This document shows positions 1 through 5,474 of a stretch of 7,620 bases of DNA, one piece after another. The DNA is from Bacteroidota bacterium (lineage in GTDB: Bacteria; Bacteroidota; Ignavibacteria; Ignavibacteriales; Ignavibacteriaceae). How positions within the stretch are numbered: position 1 is the first letter of the stretch; every line of letters begins with the position of its first letter. Where the stretch lies: contig JAJYCM010000124.1 in the NCBI GenBank assembly GCA_021778375.1, positions 1 through 7,620 on the forward strand, read 5' to 3'. Both the position numbers and the translations under genes were made by a program. The notes under the pieces are model-generated. The model made no database searches. It saw only the letters and a program-made list of their open reading frames with translations, and was not told the origin of the DNA.

Positions 1-135
1 GAAGCCAATGGACCTAGCGCTGAATTATTAAATTTATCAGATGAAATTATCACAATCCCAAAATATGGAAACGCTGAATCACTAAACGTGGCAAGCGCGT
101 CTGCTGTTATATTGTCGCATCTTTTAGGAAGCTAA
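1..135 (+). CDS. SpoU/TrmH-family RNA 2'-O-ribose methyltransferase, C-terminal fragment
   Basis: The + strand is open in frame 1 from the window edge to a TAA at 133-135, giving 44 residues that begin EANGPSAELL and end SHLLGS. This matches the C-terminal SAM-binding trefoil knot of SpoU-class methyltransferases. 'EANGPS' corresponds to motif 2 (usually GNEaxGis), and 'IPKYGNAESLNVASASAVIL' corresponds to motif 3 (IPmxGxxeSLNVaxAxai), whose Ser-Asn pair lies by the SAM and catalytic site. Family members methylate the 2'-hydroxyl of a ribose in tRNA or 23S rRNA. The RNA target cannot be told from this end, so no symbol is given. The start and any N-terminal substrate-binding domain lie left of the window. 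The gene converges on the amylase gene with only 33 bp between the two stop codons. The family call is strong despite the short length because both motifs are intact and in order. Confidence 0.87.
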   Translation, partial: EANGPSAELLNLSDEIITIPKYGNAESLNVASASAVILSHLLGS

Positions 136-168
136 AAAGAGCCAGTATCTACCGTATCTTATCCAATT

Positions 169-2967
169 TCACTTCATCAAGATCATTTTTTTTGTTTCAA
201 TATAACTGCCGGATTGAAGCTGGTAGAAATAAATTCCACTTGGAAGTGAAAATCCTTTTGCTGTCGAATTAAATTGTACTGTGTAACTTCCTGCCGGTTC
301 TTCTTTGTTTACTAGCGTTTCAATTTCTCTTCCCAAAACATCATAAATTTTTAAGTTCACTAATCCGCTTTTCGGAAGTTGGTAGTTGATGATTGTGCTT
401 GGATTAAACGGGTTGGGATAGTTTTGTCCAAGCTCAAAAGTTTTAATTTGATTGGAGTGATTATCCATAATTCCCGTAACTACCGAAGTATCAGGTACGG
501 GGTACTGAGTCGTTGTATATATATGAAACTCTCCGGGCGCTAAGTTTAACGTTGTCGAGCTTGTTGCGCTTAGCGGACTTCCGGTAAAATAGTCATACCA
601 TGTCCCGCTGCTTGTAAAAGGTGTTGCCGTATGACTAACTACGTCGAAATTTCCTATTACAGTTACGCTCGTAGAATTATCATAAATAGTAATTTGCTTA
701 ACCGCTCCGCTAAGACTTGTGCTATAACCATTACTTTTGAATGCCGGGATTTCTGTCTTCATGTGAATTAATGCGGCAGTAGTTTTATATAAACTTAGTC
801 TTTCCGGATCATCATAATAGTCCCACCTGATGGGCTTGTTTCCGGTTCTACCATTGTAGTTTATTGAATAGTCGTAACCAAGCTCTTGAAACTCCCATAG
901 CATTTTTGGTCCCGGAATTGTATAGAAAAAGGCATCGCATAATTTGATTCTATTTAAAGCAGTTGCTGTATCTTTTATGTTATAACTGCCGCTCGAATTT
1001 CCGTAGGTTAAGTCTTGATACATCAACCTTTCCTCATCATGACTTTCCATATAACCTACTAAACCGGGTACACTCCATCCCCATTGTTTGTAGGATATAC
1101 CTGAAAAATCCCAAGAAGGATTAGTAGCCCATCCCATTGCCGCTTGCTCGTATGCTGAGCTCATATTATCCCAAACCATCATTCCGGAATCTACAACAAC
1201 TTGTTCTTCATTAGGGTCTACAAATTCTTCAAGTATTACATAAGCTTTCGGTTTAACTTTCCACATTGCATCTGCAATCCTTTGTTCATTTGCAATCCTT
1301 GAAGCATCATAGCTTTGCCATGCGTTATAACCATTTGGGGCTTGTGTATATCCTCCCGCTAAATCAAATCTAAATCCGTCGGCATGATATTGAGTTAACC
1401 AGAATTTAGTTGTTGCGTCAACAAAATAATGAGTTGCCGCACTTGTATGGTTAAAATCATAACCAACATTATAAGGGTGAGTTGCACTTTGGTTAAACCA
1501 TGGATTATTAGCCGCTGGAGCGTTGTTTATAGGATCCCAATATAGTCTTACAAGCGGGCAAGAACCAAACGCATCATTAAATGGAATGTCAAGAATTACG
1601 GCTATACTGTCCTGATGAGCCATATCAATAAATCTTTTCAAATCATCTTTTGGTCCGTAATATTTATCTGGTGCATCAAAGAAATTTGGATTATATCCCC
1701 AGCTAAGGTTTCCTTCAAAATTCATTATCGGCATGAGTTCAATTGCGTTGATACCGAGCCGCTTGAAGTAAGACAGGGTATCAGCCAAAGTTTTATAATC
1801 ATGAGTTGCTAAGAAATCGCGAATCAACAGCTCGTAAATAACTAAGTTAGTTTTTGCCGGAGGCACAAAGCTTGAATCATGCCACTGGTAAGGTGTTTGT
1901 CCGGTCTCTAATACAGAAGCAATCTGAGTAGTTTTCCCATAAGGATATTGAATCAAATTTGGGTAAGTGCTATCGGAGATATATTTATCATTATCCGGGT
2001 CGCTTATTTTTTCAGAGTAAGGATCGGCTATTCTTATTGTACCGTCCACTAAATATTGGAAGATATATTCCTTCTGCGAGGTTAAGCCATCAATTTCAAT
2101 CCACCAACGGCTGCTGTCAGGAGTTTCTTTCATATAATATTTTTGATCTACTATCCAATTATTAAAATCCCCGATAACGTAGACATTCTTTTTTTGTGGA
2201 GCATATAGTGAGAGAATAACTGACGAATTGCTAATATAGTTTATTCCGTCAACAATACCGGTTGGCTCATCTTGAACAGTTATATTAGGATTCACAACAA
2301 AATAACTTGAATCTGCTATACTATTATTATTTGAATCAACAGCAACAGCTTTAATCCAGGTGTCACCGTAATTTGTTGCTTTAATTTTGAAAGAGGTGTC
2401 GCTGCTTGTGGTTGTTGTTAAAAGGGAATTGCTTATATAGATGGAAACAGATTTTGCGTCTCGGGATGCAACTTCAACATTAACGCTATCGTTTAAGTTT
2501 GCAAAAGATGGCGACGCAGGTGATAATACCTTTACGTTAAATCCGCTTACATATATCGGAATGAAAATATCCGGTTTTGTTTGCATTGTACCGTCTGAAC
2601 TTCGAAATACTAAATCCAATGCCGTAATTTTTTCCGAGGTATCTTTGACGCCATAAAACTGACGGGGATAACCTATTGTAAGTTTATATAAATTAGTTTT
2701 AAGTCTTGTAAGTGCAGGCTGAGTTGAATTTGCTCCCCAAGTTCCGATTACATAACGCCATTGACCAAGATTGGTAGTAACCCCTGTATGAGCATACACG
2801 ATTCCTGGATAATTAAGAAGTCCTTCCGCACCCGGCTGGGTAGCATCAAAATAAACGATAATTGAATCATTCTCCGTGGGGAGTGCAGGTACAGTTGTTA
2901 CTACCTGGGCAAAAGAATATTGAATAGCTAAAACAAGTATTACAAAAATCGAAAGTTTAATTCTCAT
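169..2967 (-). CDS. Secreted GH13 alpha-amylase-family protein with CBM48-like domain and T9SS type A sorting domain
   Basis: This 932-residue protein probably cleaves alpha-glucans outside the cell. Residues 1-20 are a signal peptide ending SFA|Q. Residues 22-140 and 141-230 look like beta-rich modules, the second Ig-like. Residues 245-335 resemble a CBM48/E-set domain (VYVIGDFNNW). The GH13 barrel spans about 370-740: nucleophile D535 in GFRFD, general acid E580 in ILEEF, third acid D644 in SHD. A beta domain follows (745-820), then a T9SS type A sorting domain (843-932, FELGQNYPNPFNPST to KKMILMK), implying export through the type IX system. Oddities: region I reads DIPFND, with Asp465 where His is usual; region II has Gly538 where related proteins as I recall them have Lys; region IV has Ser642 instead of Asn. 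The start is supported by the signal peptide and by AAGGA (2973-2977) five bases upstream. The catalytic triad argues for activity; the exact substrate (starch, pullulan, maltodextrin) is unknown. Confidence 0.93.
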   Translation of the reverse strand: MRIKLSIFVILVLAIQYSFAQVVTTVPALPTENDSIIVYFDATQPGAEGLLNYPGIVYAHTGVTTNLGQWRYVIGTWGANSTQPALTRLKTNLYKLTIGYPRQFYGVKDTSEKITALDLVFRSSDGTMQTKPDIFIPIYVSGFNVKVLSPASPSFANLNDSVNVEVASRDAKSVSIYISNSLLTTTTSSDTSFKIKATNYGDTWIKAVAVDSNNNSIADSSYFVVNPNITVQDEPTGIVDGINYISNSSVILSLYAPQKKNVYVIGDFNNWIVDQKYYMKETPDSSRWWIEIDGLTSQKEYIFQYLVDGTIRIADPYSEKISDPDNDKYISDSTYPNLIQYPYGKTTQIASVLETGQTPYQWHDSSFVPPAKTNLVIYELLIRDFLATHDYKTLADTLSYFKRLGINAIELMPIMNFEGNLSWGYNPNFFDAPDKYYGPKDDLKRFIDMAHQDSIAVILDIPFNDAFGSCPLVRLYWDPINNAPAANNPWFNQSATHPYNVGYDFNHTSAATHYFVDATTKFWLTQYHADGFRFDLAGGYTQAPNGYNAWQSYDASRIANEQRIADAMWKVKPKAYVILEEFVDPNEEQVVVDSGMMVWDNMSSAYEQAAMGWATNPSWDFSGISYKQWGWSVPGLVGYMESHDEERLMYQDLTYGNSSGSYNIKDTATALNRIKLCDAFFYTIPGPKMLWEFQELGYDYSINYNGRTGNKPIRWDYYDDPERLSLYKTTAALIHMKTEIPAFKSNGYSTSLSGAVKQITIYDNSTSVTVIGNFDVVSHTATPFTSSGTWYDYFTGSPLSATSSTTLNLAPGEFHIYTTTQYPVPDTSVVTGIMDNHSNQIKTFELGQNYPNPFNPSTIINYQLPKSGLVNLKIYDVLGREIETLVNKEEPAGSYTVQFNSTAKGFSLPSGIYFYQLQSGSYIETKKMILMK

Positions 2968-3007
2968 ATATATCCTTAATTAATAACTCATGTTACGCAG
3001 ACAATTT

Positions 3008-3015
3008 CAAATATA
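3008..3015 (-). promoter_or_regulatory. Candidate Bacteroidota-type -7 element for the amylase gene
   Basis: On the minus strand this reads TATATTTG, an exact match to the Bacteroidota -7 consensus TAnnTTTG. It ends 40 bases before the amylase ATG, which would leave a leader of roughly 30-35 bases. The nearest upstream TTTG is only 14 bases away instead of about 19-21, so the -33 partner is poor. The place where a -33 box should sit is occupied by the edge of the inverted repeat. If real, the amylase gene has its own promoter and need not depend on read-through from the nuclease gene. Confidence 0.35.
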
Positions 3016-3031
3016 AAGGAAGTGAAGTGCA

Positions 3032-3065
3032 AAACCTCCGAGGTTTAGGAAAACCTCGGAGGTTT
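3032..3065. repeat. Perfect 15-nt inverted repeat with nested palindromic arms
   Basis: The left arm AAACCTCCGAGGTTT (3032-3046) and right arm AAACCTCGGAGGTTT (3051-3065) are exact reverse complements, separated by the four bases AGGA. Each arm is also a palindrome around its single central base (AAACCTC-N-GAGGTTT), so it can form one long 15-bp hairpin or two small ones. It lies between the nuclease stop and the amylase start, both on the minus strand. A minus-strand transcript would follow the stem with only a short T stretch (TTTT, partly in the stem) and then GCAC, which makes a weak intrinsic terminator at best. From memory, CCTCGGAGGTTT-type hairpins are scattered between genes in many Bacteroidota-related genomes, so a dispersed repeat that may also act as an attenuator or mRNA stabiliser is the best reading. 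Confidence 0.85.
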
Positions 3066-3110
3066 CTCACTATGCAATAATAACATTTTGCGTAAGGTGA
3101 CTTGATAAAA

Positions 3111-3962
3111 TCATTTCATTTTCCTAAAGCTCGGTTTACCGGCATTTACCCATGCTGTATATACCAATGATGCAAAATCTTCAGCGGCCCTGTTAAATTG
3201 AACTTCAGTAATATAACCGGTTCTGAACCACATTAGGCGATAGTATTCATTACTCTTTCTCGAGCCGCTTTCCTTAAATGCAAAATTATCTGCTTCAAAT
3301 AAAATTCCGCCCACAGAATTTGAGTTAGAGATATAATTGAAAATAAAATTCAGTGGGTCTTTTATAAAAGGAGCCGGCACCGGTTGAAACGAATCCTCCA
3401 ATTCTTGCAAATGTTCATCTACCATAGTAATTTCATAGCGTGCATGGACGCCTTTTTGATCGGTCAATTGTCCGTTGTAATTTAATACCGTATGCATCGG
3501 CTGATGGCCGTCTGCAACATAATGTCCAAGATCTGCCGCTAATTTTTGAGCTTCATCCTTATTATGTTCTTTAAATGCTTTTGTCAATTCCTTAAAAGTC
3601 TCCAGGGTAGCCCATGGCAAAATCCCGGTTTTGACCACTTCCGTTTTACCGTATTCTTCAATAAGCGAATCTTCATTTTCTATCATTTTCCCGGCAAGAA
3701 ACTCTTTGTAAAAATCAATGTCGATGAAATGTTTAGGAGCTTCAGTTTTATCAAATTCTTTTCTTGTATCCGGATCAGGTGCATGCTCTCTTAAATAATC
3801 CTGCCATTTTTTAAATGCTTTCATTTCGGGTGGGAAGTAATCAACTGCCATTTTATTGATCATTTTATGTCCTTCAGCTCCCCATGGAAATGATGACTGC
3901 GCACTGAAGATAATTATCGATAGTATTACAAATACTATTATATTATTTCTTTTCATTTTCAT
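3111..3962 (-). CDS. Exported S1/P1-type zinc-dependent nuclease family protein
   Basis: This 283-residue protein has a basic start and a hydrophobic stretch (residues 8-24) typical of an export signal. The core matches the S1/P1 nuclease and phospholipase C-like fold: W27 and H32 in WGAEGH correspond to Trp1 and His6 of P1 nuclease; H78 lies in PKHFIDID; H147, D151 and H157 lie in LGHYVADGHQPMH; H173 begins HARYE. In characterised members these residues hold three zinc ions, and the enzymes cut single-stranded DNA or RNA, often also removing 3'-phosphates. Here the last ligand position is Glu177 instead of the usual Asp. There is no T9SS tail, so a periplasmic or simply secreted location is likely. 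Starts at 3962 and 3956 (MKMK) are both possible; neither has a good Shine-Dalgarno, and I chose the longer. Nucleotide scavenging is the inferred role; activity on phospholipids cannot be ruled out. Confidence 0.85.
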   Translation of the reverse strand: MKMKRNNIIVFVILSIIIFSAQSSFPWGAEGHKMINKMAVDYFPPEMKAFKKWQDYLREHAPDPDTRKEFDKTEAPKHFIDIDFYKEFLAGKMIENEDSLIEEYGKTEVVKTGILPWATLETFKELTKAFKEHNKDEAQKLAADLGHYVADGHQPMHTVLNYNGQLTDQKGVHARYEITMVDEHLQELEDSFQPVPAPFIKDPLNFIFNYISNSNSVGGILFEADNFAFKESGSRKSNEYYRLMWFRTGYITEVQFNRAAEDFASLVYTAWVNAGKPSFRKMK

Positions 3963-4090
3963 CTTTGTAAAATGTGGATAATTATTTTTATGAAATTACA
4001 AAATAATTTCCCTAAAAATACTGCGAATAAAAACTACCCAAATGGAGTGTTTTTCAATCAAATGAAATTCTTTATCTGCTCAAATTTTGA

Positions 4091-4098
4091 TAACTTTG
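4091..4098 (+). promoter_or_regulatory. Candidate Bacteroidota-type -7 element for rocD
   Basis: TAACTTTG matches the TAnnTTTG -7 consensus exactly and ends 39 bases before the rocD ATG, almost the same distance as the element in front of the amylase gene. The best -33 candidate is TTTA at 4071-4074, with a spacer of 16 bases, shorter than the usual 19-21. The surrounding divergent region (3963-4137) is strongly AT-rich and must also carry the leftward promoter for the nuclease gene. On that strand the nearest match is TTATTTTG (4006-3999), one mismatch from consensus. Confidence 0.4.
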
Positions 4099-4137
4099 TG
4101 TAAAGAAAATTCTTAATCAATAATTTAAAGGTTATTT

Positions 4138-5340
4138 ATGCTGACCAAAGACTTCATAGAAATAGAAGAAAAATTTGGCGCGCACAATTATCATCCGCTT
4201 GACGTTGTAATTACTAAAGCTAAAGGCGTTTGGGTTTACGATGTTGAAGGAAAAAAATATCTCGATTGTCTTGCTGCTTATTCGGCTGTAAACCAGGGGC
4301 ACTGCCATCCGAGAATCTTAAAAGCTTTGCAAAACCAAGCTGAAAAAGTTACCCTTACTTCCCGTGCTTTCAGAAACGATCAGCTTCCGCTGCTTTATAA
4401 AGAATTGTGCGAGTTAACCGGCTATGAAAAAGTTTTGCCGATGAACTCAGGCGCTGAAGCCGTTGAAACGGCTCTTAAAGCCGCACGAAAATGGGGCTAC
4501 AAGGTTAAGGGCATTAAAAAAGATACTGCTGAGATTATAGTATGCGAAAATAATTTTGCCGGCAGAACAATTTCAATTATTAGTTTCTCTTCCACTGAAC
4601 AATATAAAGATGGCTTCGGGCCTATTACTCCCGGTTTTAAAATCATCCCTTATGGTGATTCAGCAGCTTTGGAAAAAGCTATTACTGCAAACACCGCTGC
4701 TTTTATTGTTGAACCAATTCAAGGTGAGGGCGGCGTAATCGTTCCGCCTGATGGCTATTTGAAAAAAGCTTTTGATATTTGTAAGAAGAATAATGTTTTA
4801 TTTATTGCCGATGAAATTCAATCTGGTTTTGGAAGAAGCGGAAAGTTATTCGCTTATCAATACGAAAATATAAAACCCGATGTTGTAATTATTGGAAAGG
4901 CGTTGTCCGGTGGATTTTACCCCGTCTCTGCTGTGCTTTCGAATAATGAAGTTCTCGGAGTTTTTAATCCGGGTGACCACGGCTCTACATTTGGCGGTAA
5001 TCCGCTTGCCGCAGCTATAGCAAGAGAAAGCATAAAAGTTTTAGTCGAAGAAAATCTTATCGAAAATTCTTTTAAGCTTGGCGAATATTTTAGAGAAAAG
5101 CTGAGAGGAATAAAATCAAAGCATATAAAAGAAATTCGCGGCAAAGGATTATTTATTGGTGTTGAATTATATCCCGAAGCAAAGGGGGCAAGAAGATTTT
5201 GCGAAGCCCTAATGACCAAAGGTGTGCTGTGTAAAGAAACTCATGATGATGTAATCCGTTTTGCTCCGCCACTCGTAATTACTAAAGAGGAAATTGATTG
5301 GGCAATGGAATATATTGATGAAGTTTTAAAAATGGCTTAA
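4138..5340 (+). CDS. rocD: Ornithine aminotransferase (ornithine--oxo-acid transaminase)
   Basis: This 400-residue PLP enzyme of the class III (fold type I) aminotransferases moves the delta-amino group of ornithine to 2-oxoglutarate, giving glutamate-5-semialdehyde and glutamate. It links arginine/ornithine breakdown with proline and glutamate. It closely follows the remembered human OAT sequence: NYHPL (Y18), YSAVNQGHCHP (Y48), AGRT (R143), VEPIQGEGG (E197), ADEIQSG (D225, which holds the pyridine nitrogen), GKALSGGFYPVSA (K254, the PLP Schiff-base lysine), HGSTFGGNPL and IRFAPPL. The Y18/Y48/R143 trio matches human Tyr55/Tyr85/Arg180, which set ornithine specificity and separate OAT from acetylornithine or GABA aminotransferases. 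The length is normal for the bacterial enzyme and it has no targeting signal, so it is cytoplasmic. AAAGG (4127-4131) lies six bases before the ATG. It stands alone: divergent from the nuclease gene and closed by its own terminator. Confidence 0.96.
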   Translation: MLTKDFIEIEEKFGAHNYHPLDVVITKAKGVWVYDVEGKKYLDCLAAYSAVNQGHCHPRILKALQNQAEKVTLTSRAFRNDQLPLLYKELCELTGYEKVLPMNSGAEAVETALKAARKWGYKVKGIKKDTAEIIVCENNFAGRTISIISFSSTEQYKDGFGPITPGFKIIPYGDSAALEKAITANTAAFIVEPIQGEGGVIVPPDGYLKKAFDICKKNNVLFIADEIQSGFGRSGKLFAYQYENIKPDVVIIGKALSGGFYPVSAVLSNNEVLGVFNPGDHGSTFGGNPLAAAIARESIKVLVEENLIENSFKLGEYFREKLRGIKSKHIKEIRGKGLFIGVELYPEAKGARRFCEALMTKGVLCKETHDDVIRFAPPLVITKEEIDWAMEYIDEVLKMA

Positions 5341-5368
5341 CCGTCTTTTAAATACTATCCTATAAACT

Positions 5369-5407
5369 GGACATTATAATTTAATAAAGTTATAATGTCC
5401 TTTTTTT
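5369..5407 (+). terminator. Intrinsic terminator of rocD
   Basis: A perfect 11-bp stem is formed by GGACATTATAA (5369-5379) and TTATAATGTCC (5390-5400), with a 10-base loop, followed directly by seven T residues (5401-5407). It begins 28 bases after the rocD stop. On the opposite strand the stem would be followed by AGTTTATAGG, not a T run, so it should work mainly for rocD and not for the leftward kinase gene. Confidence 0.92.
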
Positions 5408-5474
5408 ATATTAAGTTTTACTAAAACATATTATCAAATATTCCATCACTCCACTGCTCTTTCATTATCCCTCT

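Noticed and set aside
1615..2656. Several + strand open frames of 65-71 codons (1615-1812, 1959-2165, 2441-2656)
   Set aside because: They lie antisense inside the amylase gene, whose reading is fully supported by motifs; their proteins look low-complexity and match no family.
3546..3794. + strand 82-codon open frame inside the nuclease gene
   Set aside because: Antisense shadow of a well-supported gene; the Phe-rich sequence is typical of reversed Lys/Glu-rich codons.
2968..3962. Amylase and nuclease genes as a single operon
   Set aside because: They share a strand, but 143 bp, a perfect inverted repeat and a -7 candidate lie between them; co-transcription is possible but not supported.
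4023..4040. Possible ArgR (ARG box) site before rocD, from GAATAAAAA at 4025-4033
   Set aside because: Only the left half and the A/T centre fit the ARG box consensus; the right half (CTACC) does not, and in AT-rich DNA this is expected by chance.
4556..5219. A 60-codon + frame (4556-4738) and a 100-codon minus-strand frame (4917-5219)
   Set aside because: Both overlap rocD, which is intact and highly conserved; no ribosome site or family features.
5415..5427. GTTTTACTAAAAC palindrome as a terminator for the leftward kinase gene
   Set aside because: The six-base arms are separated by one base, too tight for an RNA hairpin loop, and no T run follows on the minus strand.
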